A stretch of DNA of 64,000 bases, taken from assembly GCF_007830115.1 (NCBI RefSeq), contig NZ_VLKP01000001.1, positions 1-64,000 of the forward strand, written 5' to 3'. This document shows positions 20,675-29,743 of this stretch, in pieces; position 1 is the first letter of the stretch, and each line of letters starts with the position of its first letter. This DNA is from Aerolutibacter ruishenii. Lineage in GTDB: Bacteria > Pseudomonadota > Gammaproteobacteria > Xanthomonadales > Xanthomonadaceae. The notes beneath the pieces are model-generated. The model did not search any database and was not told where the DNA came from. It saw nothing but the letters and a program-made list of their open reading frames with translations. Position numbers and translations under genes: made by a program.

Positions 20675-21097
20675 ATGCCCCCCGCGTCCCCATCACCCTC
20701 CCGCCGCGTCCCCTGGCTTTCCCCCCTGCTGCTGGCGCTGGCCACCGTCGGCTTCGCGGCGATCTGGACACTCGTGGCGCTGTACACCAACCGGCAGGTG
20801 AGCTGGCTGGCGGTGATCGGTGCACTGGACATGGCCTGGATGCTGCGGCTGAGTGGCTGGCCCGCCGGCCGTGGCCGGATGGCGGCGGCGGTAGCCGCCA
20901 CGGCTGCGATGATCGTGCTGGCCAACTGGTCGATCATCGCCGCTCACCTGGGCGGGGCGATGGGGCTCAAGCCATGGGAATCCATCACCCGACTGGGCAG
21001 TGACCACGCCTGGACATTGGCTCAACTCGCCAATGGCCCGATGGACTTGCTGTGGATGGCCGTGTCGCTGGCGACGGCCGCCTGGCTGGCACGCTGA
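20675..21097 (+). CDS. Small inner-membrane protein, unknown function
   Basis: A 140-residue protein with about four hydrophobic stretches: LLLALATVGFAAIWTLVALY, then LAVIGALDMAWML, then AAAVAATAAMIVLANWSII, and MDLLWMAVSLATAAWLA at the C-terminus. I do not recognise a family. The start is set by the promoter upstream. It is divergent from sufT and convergent with pntB, so the neighbours do not suggest a role. Confidence 0.72.
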   Translation: MPPASPSPSRRVPWLSPLLLALATVGFAAIWTLVALYTNRQVSWLAVIGALDMAWMLRLSGWPAGRGRMAAAVAATAAMIVLANWSIIAAHLGGAMGLKPWESITRLGSDHAWTLAQLANGPMDLLWMAVSLATAAWLAR

Positions 21098-21211
21098 AGC
21101 GGCGAAGTACCGACGTCCTCGCTACCTCCTCTCCCGCTTGGCAGCGGGGCGTTGCCCCACCGGCACCGGACGACGGGTTCGAGCCGGCATCCGAGGGGCT
21201 AGGCTCGCCCG

Positions 21212-22600
21212 TCAGTGCCCGCCACCGTCCAGCGCCTTCAGTTCGCTGACCAGCGCCGACACCATGCTGGCCGCATCGCCGTACAGCATGCGGGTGTTGT
21301 CGGCATAGAACAGCGCATTCTCGATACCGGCAAAGCCCGTGCCCTTGCCGCGCTTGATCACGATGGTGTTCTTCGAGTTGACCACGTCCAGGATCGGCAT
21401 GCCGAAGATGGGCGATGCCGGGTCGGTCTTGGCCACCGGGTTGACCACGTCGTTGGCACCGATCACCAGTGACACGTCGGTGGCCGGGAACTCGGGGTTG
21501 ATATCGTCCATGTCGGCGATCAGGTCGTAAGGCACGCCCGCTTCGGCCAGCAGCACGTTCATGTGTCCGGGCATGCGCCCCGCCACCGGGTGGATGGCGA
21601 ACTTCACCTTGACCCCGCGCTCCATCAGCTTCTGGGTCAGCTCCCATACCTTGTGTTGCGCCTGCGCCACGGCCAGGCCGTACCCGGGCACGATCACCAC
21701 GCGTTCGGCATAGGCCATCATCGCGGCCACGTCACCGGCTTCGATCGGCTTCTGGCTGCCGGCGATTTCCTGCGCCTGGCCACCGCCGCCGAAGTTGGAG
21801 AACAGCACGCCCGTGATTGGCCGGTTCATCGCCTTCGCCATCAGCTGCGTGAGCAGCGTACCGGCCGCGCCGACCATCATGCCGGCGATGATCAGCGCCT
21901 CGTTGCCCAGCACGTAGCCTTCGAAGGCGACCGCCAGGCCGGTGAACGCGTTGTACAGCGAAATGACCACCGGCATGTCGGCGCCACCGATGGGCAGCGT
22001 CATCAACACGCCCAGCGCCAGCGCCAGCACGAAGAAGGCGATGATCCACGGCGTCGCCAGCGTGGTCATCGCCATCACGCCGCAGGCCACCGCCGCCAAC
22101 GCGACCAGCGCGTTGAACCACTGCTGGCCGGGGAACGTGTAGCGCTTGTCCATGCGCCCGTCGAGCTTGGCCCAGGCAATCACCGAGCCAGTCAGCGACA
22201 CCGCGCCGATCAACGCGCCAACGACCGCCAGTGCGAGCGTGAAGGTGGACGGCACCGGTTCGCCGACCGAGAAACGGACCAGTTCCACCGCGCCGATCGC
22301 CGCCGCCGAGCCGCCGCCCATGCCGTTGAAGAGCGCCACCATCTGCGGCATGTCGGTGATGGCCACCTTCCTGCCCCAGGCCCAGTTGACCGCCACGCCG
22401 ATGACGATGGCCACCACCATGAGGCCGAGGTTGTGCAGGCCCGGCAGGAAGAACGTGGCCACCGTGGCGATCAGCATGCCCACGCCGGCCCACTGGATGC
22501 CGCTGCGCGCGGTCCTTGGGCTGGCCATGCGCTGCAGGCCCAGCAGGAACAACGTGGCAGCGACGAAATAGCTCAGCTTCACCACGGTCAACGCGGTCAT
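21212..22600 (-). CDS. pntB: NAD(P) transhydrogenase subunit beta
   Basis: PntB forms most of the proton channel and the NADP(H)-binding domain III of the proton-translocating transhydrogenase. The 462-residue protein has multiple hydrophobic helices in its first 270 residues and a C-terminal Rossmann-like domain with VIVPGYGLAVAQAQHKVWEL (about 312-331), ending with GTGFAGIENALFYADNTRMLYGDA-type motifs. It follows pntAB by about 100 bases. The ATG used begins MTALTVVKLSYFVAA. Confidence 0.96.
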   Translation of the reverse strand: MTALTVVKLSYFVAATLFLLGLQRMASPRTARSGIQWAGVGMLIATVATFFLPGLHNLGLMVVAIVIGVAVNWAWGRKVAITDMPQMVALFNGMGGGSAAAIGAVELVRFSVGEPVPSTFTLALAVVGALIGAVSLTGSVIAWAKLDGRMDKRYTFPGQQWFNALVALAAVACGVMAMTTLATPWIIAFFVLALALGVLMTLPIGGADMPVVISLYNAFTGLAVAFEGYVLGNEALIIAGMMVGAAGTLLTQLMAKAMNRPITGVLFSNFGGGGQAQEIAGSQKPIEAGDVAAMMAYAERVVIVPGYGLAVAQAQHKVWELTQKLMERGVKVKFAIHPVAGRMPGHMNVLLAEAGVPYDLIADMDDINPEFPATDVSLVIGANDVVNPVAKTDPASPIFGMPILDVVNSKNTIVIKRGKGTGFAGIENALFYADNTRMLYGDAASMVSALVSELKALDGGGH

Positions 22601-22706
22601 GCTTGTCTCCTGTCCGCGGGCGATGCGGGCTGCAGGCAACTCAATTGGTGGAAAACCTCGCGGGCCGGAACGCGTGAAGGCGCCGGCACGGCAGGCACCG
22701 CGCCGC

Positions 22707-23006
22707 TCACTTGCCACCCGCCGGCGGCTTGCTGCTCTTGAACATTTCCAGCATGCGCTCGGTGACCACATAGCCACCGGCGGCGTTGCCCGCGCCCAGC
22801 AGCACGGCCAGGAAACCGATCACCTTCTCCGGCGTGGTGTCGGCATGCCCCAGCACCACCATCGCGCCGATCAGCACGATGCCGTGGATGAAGTTGGAGC
22901 CCGACATCAGCGGCGTATGCAGGATCACCGGCACCCGCGAGATGATCACGTTGCCGGCGATCGCCGCCAGCATGAAGATGTACAGCGCGACGAATCCATC
23001 ACCCAT
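22707..23006 (-). CDS. pntAB: NAD(P) transhydrogenase subunit alpha, membrane part
   Basis: In organisms with a split alpha subunit this is the membrane piece. The 99-residue protein begins MGDGFVALYIFMLAAIAGNV and has three hydrophobic helices with the family's VPVILHTPLMSGSNFIHGI segment. A strong GGAGG lies just before the ATG. pntB follows. Its partner pntAA is about 1.7 kb upstream, beyond an opposite-strand cassette. Confidence 0.94.
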   Translation of the reverse strand: MGDGFVALYIFMLAAIAGNVIISRVPVILHTPLMSGSNFIHGIVLIGAMVVLGHADTTPEKVIGFLAVLLGAGNAAGGYVVTERMLEMFKSSKPPAGGK

Positions 23007-23207
23007 CGGTCCACCTCCCCAACCGGCCGGTGCCGGCATCCCTGAATCGGATCATAACCGTCCCGGAAGGCGCTTTCGCGCCGTATTCCGGTTCTGTCAA
23101 CCCGGAGCCCGCCCGGGCGTTATCGCCTACGTCAACGGCACTGTGCCACCCGGCAAGGGTTGCCGCTGGAACCGTCCGTGACGCCCGCCCCCGGTGGACC
23201 ATGCCCT

Positions 23208-23795
23208 ATGCTGCTGCGCGTGACCCGTGATGCCGACAATGCGCCCGCGCCCGATGCTGCCGCCGGCAACGCGTCGCCGGAGCCGCCGCCCAGCCTGGAC
23301 GCCTTCCTGGCGGACATCGGGCCGCGTGCATTCCGCTTCGCCGAACTGGGCCTGCGCGACCGCGAGGATGCGCTGGACGCGGTTCAGGACGCGATGGCCA
23401 AGCTGCTGGGCTATGCCGATCGCCCCGCCGCGGAGTGGACGCCGCTGTTCTGGAGCATCCTGCGCCGCCGCATGGTGGACCTGCAGCGTCGACGGACATT
23501 CCGGTTGCGCTGGTTGCTGCCGAACCAGCCACTGGACGACGACGCCATGCCGGACTGGGCCGACGACGGCCCGGATCCAGCGCGCACCCACGACGGCCGC
23601 GAAGCCTACGCGCGGTTCGCCGATGCGATGACCGCTCTGCCCCGTCGCCAACGCGAGGCCTTCAACCTGCGCGTGCTGGAGGAGCTGGACGTGGCTACCA
23701 CCGCACAGGTGATGGGCTGCAGCGAAGGCTCGGTCAAGACCCACCTTTCCCGCGCGCGCGAAGCGCTGCAGCGACAACTGGAGGACTGGCGATGA
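23208..23795 (+). CDS. ECF-type RNA polymerase sigma factor
   Basis: The 195-residue protein has sigma region 2 (about 38-95, with FRFAELGLRDREDALDAVQD and LFWSILRRRMVDLQRRR) and region 4 (about 135-190, with LPRRQREAFNLRVLEEL and MGCSEGSVKTHLSRAREAL). The start is uncertain: this ATG is the first good one, with possible GTG or TTG starts a few codons upstream. It is coupled by ATGA to the next gene. With the two downstream genes it matches the sigma, DUF3619 and DUF3106 cassette seen in beta- and gammaproteobacteria. Confidence 0.9.
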   Translation: MLLRVTRDADNAPAPDAAAGNASPEPPPSLDAFLADIGPRAFRFAELGLRDREDALDAVQDAMAKLLGYADRPAAEWTPLFWSILRRRMVDLQRRRTFRLRWLLPNQPLDDDAMPDWADDGPDPARTHDGREAYARFADAMTALPRRQREAFNLRVLEELDVATTAQVMGCSEGSVKTHLSRAREALQRQLEDWR

Positions 23796-24196
23796 ACGCC
23801 AACCACACGCTGGATGAGAACCCGATGGCCGCACCAGGCGACGACACAGCCTTCGATGCCCGAGCCCGCGCCTGCCACGGTGCCTCGCTGCAGCGGCTCT
23901 CGGCGCGGACACAGGCCCGCCTGGCGCAGGCGCGACGCCCCGCCGCCCAACCTGCGCCGCGCCACGGCGCGGCCTGGGCGGTGCCCACGGTATTCGCGGC
24001 GATCGCGGCACTGGCCATCACTGCGCAACTTCGTACCGACCCGCGCACCCCACCGCCGGCAACCGGACCTGCTACGGCGCTGGCCAGCGGCGATACCGCG
24101 TCCTCCGACCCGGCCGCGGCACTGGATGAAAACCCCGACTTCTACCTCTGGCTGGCGTCCGCCGACGACGTCATGCCCACCAACCGGGAGTACTGA
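23792..24196 (+). CDS. DUF3619-like single-pass membrane protein, possible anti-sigma
   Basis: A 134-residue protein with an Ala/Arg-rich N-terminal helix (residues about 20-55), one membrane segment (AVPTVFAAIAALAITAQL, about 64-82) and a C-terminal part ending in DFYLWLASADDVMP. Size, topology and position directly after an ECF sigma gene fit DUF3619. Such a protein could hold the sigma factor at the membrane, but anti-sigma action is not shown for this family to my knowledge. Confidence 0.7.
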   Translation: MNANHTLDENPMAAPGDDTAFDARARACHGASLQRLSARTQARLAQARRPAAQPAPRHGAAWAVPTVFAAIAALAITAQLRTDPRTPPPATGPATALASGDTASSDPAAALDENPDFYLWLASADDVMPTNREY

Positions 24197-24197
24197 G

Positions 24198-24647
24198 ATG
24201 CCACGCTTTTTCGCGATCCCGCTGGTGCTGGCTGGCCTGCTCACACCGTCGGCGCACGCGGCGGCCGGTGAGCAGCCATCCGCCACGCCACTGCCCGCCT
24301 GGGAGCAGCTGACCCCGGCGCAGCGCGAAACGCTGGTAGCACCGCTGCGCGAACGCTGGAATGCCGAACCGGAAAGCCGCCAGCGCATGCTCGACCACGC
24401 CAGCCGCTGGCAGGCGATGACGCCCGAGCAGCGCAAACGCGCGCGCCACGGCATGCACCGCTGGCAGGAGATGCGCCCGGAGCAGCGCGAGGAGATGCGT
24501 GCGCTGTTCGCGAAGATGCGCGCGCTGGATCCCGAGGGCCGCGCTGCGCTCAAGGCAAAGTGGCGCCAGATGACGCCGGAGCAGCGTGCCGACTGGGTCA
24601 AGGCCAACCCGGCGCCGACGCGAGATGAACATCCGCTCCATCCATGA
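24198..24647 (+). CDS. DUF3106-family periplasmic protein
   Basis: A 149-residue protein with a signal peptide (MPRFFAIPLVLAGLLTPSAHA). Then come three or four helical repeats of the form W-x-x-(L/M)-x-P-(E/A)-Q-R, for example WEQLTPAQRETL, WQAMTPEQRKRAR, WQEMRPEQREEMR and WRQMTPEQRADW. The repeats resemble the LTXXQ helices of Spy/CpxP stress sensors (structural inference). It is the last gene of the sigma cassette and converges with pntAA. Confidence 0.85.
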   Translation: MPRFFAIPLVLAGLLTPSAHAAAGEQPSATPLPAWEQLTPAQRETLVAPLRERWNAEPESRQRMLDHASRWQAMTPEQRKRARHGMHRWQEMRPEQREEMRALFAKMRALDPEGRAALKAKWRQMTPEQRADWVKANPAPTRDEHPLHP

Positions 24648-24682
24648 CGAAACGCGCCAGGCGCGCCCGGCCATGCGCGCGC

Positions 24683-25795
24683 TCAGCCGGTGGCGCGCTC
24701 CGGCCACACGGTGCGCGCCAGGAGCTCGTCCCCCCAATCGAACTGCAGTTGGCCGTCCTTCAGCAGCAAGCTGGCGAAGTTGAATACGTTGCGCGCGTAC
24801 ATCTCGCTGGCGTGCACGGCACCGCTGCTGGCCAGGTTGAGTGGGCCGGAGACCACCACGCCTGCCCTGTCCACGGTCTCGCCCGGCTGGGTGAGCTCGC
24901 AGTTGCCGCCCGTTTCCGCCGCAAGGTCCACGATCACGCTGCCCGGCTTCATGCCCGCGACCATGGCCGCGCTGATGATCTTCGGCGCCGGCCGACCCGG
25001 CACCGCGGCGGTGCACACCACCACGTCCACGCCCTTGAGGTGCTCGCCCAGGCGCCGCTGCTGCTCGGCGCGCTCGTCGTCCGATAGTTGTCGTGCATAA
25101 CCGCCTTCGCCGGCCGCACTGACCCCGAGATCGAGGAACCTGCCGCCCAGCGATTCGATCTGTTCGCGGGTCTCCGGCCGTACGTCGAACCCCTCGACCT
25201 GCGCGCCCAGTCGCCTGGCGGTGGCAATGGCCTGCAGTCCGGCCACCCCCGCACCCACGATCAGCACCTTGGATGGGCGGATGGTGCCGGCCGCGGTGGT
25301 CAGCATCGGGAAGAAGCGCGGCGCCAGTTGCGCGGCGACCAGCACGGCCTTGTAGCCCGCCATGCCGGCCTGCGAACTCAGCACGTCCATCGCCTGCGCG
25401 CGCGTCGTGCGCGGCAAACGCTCCAGCGGGAAGGCCACCAGCTTGCGCGCGGTGATGGCCGCGCCACGATCGGCGTCGGCCTGTGGCGCCAGCAGCCCGA
25501 TCAGCACGGTGCCTTCACGCAAGTCATTGAGCGCGGTGGCCGCGGGAGGCTGTACACAGAGCACGACATCGGCACCGTTGAGCGCCGATGCCGCATCGGC
25601 CACCACCAGCGCGCCAGCCTGGCGATACGCTTCGTCGGTCATGGCCGCGCCCGCGCCGGCGCCCGCTTCGATACGGACCTCGGCACCGGCGGCGACCAGC
25701 TTCCTGCAGGTTTCCGGCGTCATTGCGACGCGCCGCTCACCGGGCGCGGTCTCCCGCGCCACGCCCACCTTCACTCCCTGGCCCGCTGCCGACAT
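24683..25795 (-). CDS. pntAA: NAD(P) transhydrogenase subunit alpha, NAD(H)-binding part
   Basis: This is domain I of the transhydrogenase, which binds NAD(H) in the cytosol. The 370-residue protein belongs to the AlaDH/PNT family, with GVARETAPGERRVAMTPETC near the N-terminus and the dinucleotide fold VLIVGAGVAGLQAIATARRL near 174. It ends in FDWGDELLARTVW. Unlike the usual pntAA-pntAB-pntB order, the next two genes of the complex are separated from it by the sigma cassette on the plus strand. Confidence 0.95.
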   Translation of the reverse strand: MSAAGQGVKVGVARETAPGERRVAMTPETCRKLVAAGAEVRIEAGAGAGAAMTDEAYRQAGALVVADAASALNGADVVLCVQPPAATALNDLREGTVLIGLLAPQADADRGAAITARKLVAFPLERLPRTTRAQAMDVLSSQAGMAGYKAVLVAAQLAPRFFPMLTTAAGTIRPSKVLIVGAGVAGLQAIATARRLGAQVEGFDVRPETREQIESLGGRFLDLGVSAAGEGGYARQLSDDERAEQQRRLGEHLKGVDVVVCTAAVPGRPAPKIISAAMVAGMKPGSVIVDLAAETGGNCELTQPGETVDRAGVVVSGPLNLASSGAVHASEMYARNVFNFASLLLKDGQLQFDWGDELLARTVWPERATG

Positions 25796-25892
25796 GCCAT
25801 CGCTCCGGATACTGGTCGCAGCATCCTAACCAAACGCGGCTTGAGGGGTGAACAGTTGCGGGGGATAGCGTCAGCCGGTCGCCCGGCGAGTG

Positions 25893-28127
25893 TCAGCTGC
25901 CCGCGCGCCGCAGGCGCTCACCCACCTCGGCCAGCGCCCGGGAGAATGCGCGCGGCGGAGGGGCGACGTGCAGGCGCCCCTGCTCCGCCAGTGCGGCCAG
26001 CTCCTCGACCGCGGCCACCAGCACGCGGCCGCCGCGGTCGTTGACCAGCAGCCGGCGGGATGTCAACGGGCTGATCCAGCCCACCTTGGCATTGACCAGG
26101 ACCCCGTCGGCGTTTTTCAGGCGCAGCCAATCGCCCACCGCCAACGCGCGCAACGACTGCACCATGGCGGGGGCAAGCGTCGCCACGGTGTCGGTGCCAC
26201 CGGCAAGCCACAGCTTGCGGTCCTCGCCATCGTCCCCGGCCTCGATGCGGGGTGGCAACGCGTGCACGCTGCGCGGCGCGTCCGGCCATGCCAGCCCGCG
26301 CACCAGTGACACCAGCCCGTGCTGGGCGGCGGAGTCGTCCAGGCCAGAGCTGGCCAGGCAATCCACGATGGTCCGCTCCAGCGTCAACAGCCGCGTGGCC
26401 AGCGCCCGGCCCTCGGCACGCGCGGCCAGCATATCCGCCTCGGCCAGGGCGTCGCCAAGCGCCAACGCCTCGGCAAAACGTGCACTGTCCACACCGTCGC
26501 GCAGCAGTACCTGCACCAGGTGGTGGCGCCACGACGTCCCCAGGAAGCCGGCGATCGCCTCGCACAACGGCTGCGCGGACAGGCGACGACCAACCACGGC
26601 ATCGGCCTGTTCACGGGCGTGCTGCAGGCGCTCGCGGCCATGCACGGCCTGGGCGGCGCGCTCCTCCTGCAGGAACACGCGTTGGCGCTGCTGCAACAGC
26701 AGGGCGTCGAGCTCGGCGAACGCCTGCTCGAACACCGCCATGTTCTCGTGGTATTCCACCGCCACGCGCTGCGCCGACAACGCCGCACGCTCGAACAGTT
26801 CACGCTCGAAAGGGGTCTCGGCATTGTTGCCGGCACAGGCCTCGGTGATCGCGTCCAGCAGCTTGCGCGCGGGGTGTTCGGCCCTGTCGAACAGCGCGCG
26901 ATCGCCCAGCGCGACCTTCACGTAGGGCAGCACCAGCCGCGCATACAGGCGACGGCAGCGCTCATGCAGGTCCTGGGTCGCGAACAGCGACTCGAACACC
27001 ATCGCCACCAGGTCGATGGCGTCCTCGCTGTCGCGGCCGATGGTGGTGTGGTCGGGGCTCAGGCCCAGGCGTCGCGCGCCTTCGCCCAGGCGTTCGCGGA
27101 TGCTCCTCCCGAGTTCGCCGGTTCCCGCCAGCGCGCGGGCGAAGGTATCGGTGGGCTCCCCGTGCAGCAGCGAGGCAACGCTCACGACTTCCTCGACACG
27201 CAGATCGCGGCGGCCCTGCAGCGCACGTTGTGGCGCGTGCGACGCGGGGACATTCTCCGGGCGTACCGTGCCCTCCCGCCACGCGTGCAGCAGGCTGCGC
27301 AGTTCGTCCAGCGTGACGTCCTGTCCTGGTTCCTGCTGGAGCGCAGCGCCACCGGAACTGCCTGGCGCCACATGCGGCGCGACGTCTTTCGATCCTTCCC
27401 GCGTAACGCCGTAGCCGGCCTGCGCAAGCAAGGCGTCAGCCTGCCCATACAACTCGTCGAGCGTGCGGGCCAGGTGGTCTTCGTAGAACTGGAACAGGTG
27501 GCTACGCAATTGCCCGGGCACGCGCACGCCGTCAAACGCGTCGACAAAGGCGGTCGCCAGCCGGCCCGGCCCCACCGGGTTCACCATGGCCTGCAGGCCC
27601 AGGGTCTGCGCCAGTACATGCAGGCGCGCCTCCAGCGCCTCCAGCGGCTTCTGGTAGCGCTGCGACAACACCTCGGCCATGCGTTCGCCGGCGATGTGCA
27701 TGTCCAGTTGGGCCTCGTCCAACAGCCCCATCGAAAGGAAACCGCGCCGCGACGCCGCGCGCATCGTGCGGAATTCGTCGAAGCCCTTCGCCAGTTGCTG
27801 GCGGTAGCGCATCACCTGCGCGGCCTGCTGGTGGCGCAGGCTCCACAACGCTGCCTGGTCCTCGTACTGGAAAGCATTGCGTTCGAAATGCGTGGCGGAC
27901 AGCGCCAGCGCATCCTCGATGGGACCGTACAATGCCCCGGGAAGCCCGCCCAGACGCTCCAGCGTCAGGCGCTTGACCTCCTCCAGTACGCGGAACGGAT
28001 CCGTTCTGGTGGCGTTGGCAGCGCCGAGCGGATAGTTGGACACGTTGGCTCCCGACAAAAAACTGACGTTTTGCGTCACATTACCCTGCACCGACGCAGG
28101 ATAGTGGCAAGCTACGGCAGTTTGCAT
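25893..28127 (-). CDS. DUF1631-family protein
   Basis: A large, mostly helical protein of about 744 residues (FRVLEEVKRLTLERLGGLPG near the N-terminus, IDLVAMVFESLFATQDLHE in the middle). The C-terminal region has GDWLRLKNADGVLVNAKVGW and WISPLTSRRLLVNDRGGRVL, which resembles a PilZ-like beta barrel. No signal peptide. Relatives were sometimes labelled thymidine phosphorylase without basis. The start is uncertain; in-frame GTG codons occur at 28091 and 28079. It is divergent from the nitroreductase gene. Confidence 0.82.
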   Translation of the reverse strand: MQTAVACHYPASVQGNVTQNVSFLSGANVSNYPLGAANATRTDPFRVLEEVKRLTLERLGGLPGALYGPIEDALALSATHFERNAFQYEDQAALWSLRHQQAAQVMRYRQQLAKGFDEFRTMRAASRRGFLSMGLLDEAQLDMHIAGERMAEVLSQRYQKPLEALEARLHVLAQTLGLQAMVNPVGPGRLATAFVDAFDGVRVPGQLRSHLFQFYEDHLARTLDELYGQADALLAQAGYGVTREGSKDVAPHVAPGSSGGAALQQEPGQDVTLDELRSLLHAWREGTVRPENVPASHAPQRALQGRRDLRVEEVVSVASLLHGEPTDTFARALAGTGELGRSIRERLGEGARRLGLSPDHTTIGRDSEDAIDLVAMVFESLFATQDLHERCRRLYARLVLPYVKVALGDRALFDRAEHPARKLLDAITEACAGNNAETPFERELFERAALSAQRVAVEYHENMAVFEQAFAELDALLLQQRQRVFLQEERAAQAVHGRERLQHAREQADAVVGRRLSAQPLCEAIAGFLGTSWRHHLVQVLLRDGVDSARFAEALALGDALAEADMLAARAEGRALATRLLTLERTIVDCLASSGLDDSAAQHGLVSLVRGLAWPDAPRSVHALPPRIEAGDDGEDRKLWLAGGTDTVATLAPAMVQSLRALAVGDWLRLKNADGVLVNAKVGWISPLTSRRLLVNDRGGRVLVAAVEELAALAEQGRLHVAPPPRAFSRALAEVGERLRRAGS

Positions 28128-28152
28128 CCTCTCCCAAGGAATTCTGTGACGC

Positions 28153-28740
28153 ATGCCTGATTCCACGCCTGAAGATCGCCTTGCCTGCCTTGACCGCCGG
28201 CGCTCCACCCCGGCGCGCCACTTGGCCGAGCCCGCCCCCGACCAGCCCACCCTGCTGAGGATGCTGGCTTCGGCGGTCCGCGTGCCCGACCACGGCAAGC
28301 GGGTCCCCTTCCGCTTCATTACCGTACGCGGCGATGCGCGCCATGTGCTGGGCGAACGCCTGGCGGCACGCAGCATCGAGCGCGACCCCGCCGCCAGCGA
28401 GAGCACGGTGGAAAAGGACCGGCAACGGTTCTCGCTTGCCCCGCTGGTGGTGACGGTCGTGGCCCGGCTGGGACCGGATGCGCAGATCCCGGAGCAGGAG
28501 CGGCTGCTGTCGGCCGGCAGCGTCTGCTTTGCGCTGTTGCAGGCGGCCCAGGCCTTCGGCCATGGCGCGACCTGGCTGACGGGCTGGCCGGCCTACGATC
28601 CGGTCGTGCACGGCTGGCTGGGCCTGGAGGCGGACGAACGCGTGGCGGGCTTCATCCACATCGGTACCCCCACGCTGGAAGCGCCTGAGCGCGAGCGCCC
28701 CGACCCGGCCACGCTGCTGACCGAGTGGAGCCCGACGTGA
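28153..28740 (+). CDS. Nitroreductase family protein (YdjA-like)
   Basis: A 195-residue FMN-dependent oxidoreductase fold. RRSTPARHL near residue 16 is the usual R-R-S phosphate-binding start, then DHGKRVPFRFI (about 46-56), and QAAQAFGHGATWLTGW near 136-151. Length and motifs fit the small YdjA group. The substrate is unknown. Its stop overlaps the next gene (GTGA). Confidence 0.88.
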   Translation: MPDSTPEDRLACLDRRRSTPARHLAEPAPDQPTLLRMLASAVRVPDHGKRVPFRFITVRGDARHVLGERLAARSIERDPAASESTVEKDRQRFSLAPLVVTVVARLGPDAQIPEQERLLSAGSVCFALLQAAQAFGHGATWLTGWPAYDPVVHGWLGLEADERVAGFIHIGTPTLEAPERERPDPATLLTEWSPT

Positions 28741-29672
28741 GCGCGCCGATGGCCTCGCGCCCAGCGCTGTACCTGGTCGACGCCAGTCTGTACGTGTTCC
28801 GGGCGTGGCACTCGATGCCCGACGAATTCCAGGACGACGAGGGCTGGCCCACCAACGCCGTCCACGGCTTCGCCCGGTTCCTGCTGGACCTGGTGGAGCG
28901 CGAGCGCCCGCGGCACATAGCGGTGGCGTTCGATGAGGCGCTGGACAGCTGTTTCCGCAACGCCATCTATCCGGCCTACAAGGCCAACCGCGAACCCGCA
29001 CCGGAAGCGCTCAAACGTCAGTTCGGACATTGCCGCGCCCTGTGCGAAGCCCTCGGCCTGCCCGTGCTGGCGCACCCTGAGTTCGAGGCCGACGACCTGA
29101 TCGGCAGTGCGCTGGCCACGATGCGCGTCAGTGGCTACCGCGGCGTGATCGTGTCAGCGGACAAGGACCTGTCGCAGCTCCTGGACGGCGACGACCAGCA
29201 ATGGGACTTCGCTCGCGACCAACGCTGGGGCGTGGATGGCGTGCCCGCGCGCCACGGCGTTCAGGCGCGGCAGATTGCCGACTACCTGGCACTCTGTGGC
29301 GATGCGGTCGACAACATCCCGGGCGTGCCGGGCATCGGCGCGAAGACGGCGGCCGCCCTGCTCGCGCACTTCGACACCCTGGACGCCGTGCTGGCCCGGG
29401 TGGATGAGATACCGTTCCTGCGCCTGCGCGGCGCCGCCAGCACCGCGGCCAAACTGCGTGCGCACCGCGAACAGGCATTGCTGTGCCGGCAGTTGACGAC
29501 CATCGCGCTGGACGCGCCGCTGACCGGCCACGACGAGCACTTCACGCGCGACCGCGCCAACGCGGCCCGACTGGGTGCGCTCTGCGAGACGCTGCGCTTT
29601 GGCCCGATGACCCGCCGACGCCTGCACCAGGCCGCCGGCGTGGACTTCGCGGCGTCATCGCCCGCGGCGTAG
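28737..29672 (+). CDS. 5'-3' exonuclease / flap endonuclease (XNI-like)
   Basis: A 311-residue FEN-type nuclease related to the 5' nuclease domain of DNA polymerase I and ExoIX. Acidic metal-binding motifs are visible: LYLVDASLYVFRAWH, IAVAFDEA, FEADDLIG, VSADKDLSQLL and the helix-hairpin-helix GDAVDNIPGVPGIGAKTAA. The conserved YPAYKANR clamp is present. I start at the GTG that overlaps the nitroreductase stop; GTG 28725 and ATG 28749 are alternatives. Confidence 0.9.
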   Translation: MSAPMASRPALYLVDASLYVFRAWHSMPDEFQDDEGWPTNAVHGFARFLLDLVERERPRHIAVAFDEALDSCFRNAIYPAYKANREPAPEALKRQFGHCRALCEALGLPVLAHPEFEADDLIGSALATMRVSGYRGVIVSADKDLSQLLDGDDQQWDFARDQRWGVDGVPARHGVQARQIADYLALCGDAVDNIPGVPGIGAKTAAALLAHFDTLDAVLARVDEIPFLRLRGAASTAAKLRAHREQALLCRQLTTIALDAPLTGHDEHFTRDRANAARLGALCETLRFGPMTRRRLHQAAGVDFAASSPAA

Positions 29673-29743
29673 CATCGGCCTCAGCCCCCGCGACCCGCTC
29701 GCGGGCACGCCCGGCACCACACTACCGCCGCAACGGACTGGAC

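Noticed and set aside
22707-25795. Split pnt alpha subunit taken as a frameshifted pntA
   Set aside because: The two pieces are standard separate subunits (370 and 99 residues) with their own starts, and the gap holds intact genes on the other strand.
28064-28078. TGACG-N5-CGTCA inverted repeat near the DUF1631 start as an operator
   Set aside because: Five-base arms are common by chance and part of it probably lies within the coding region.
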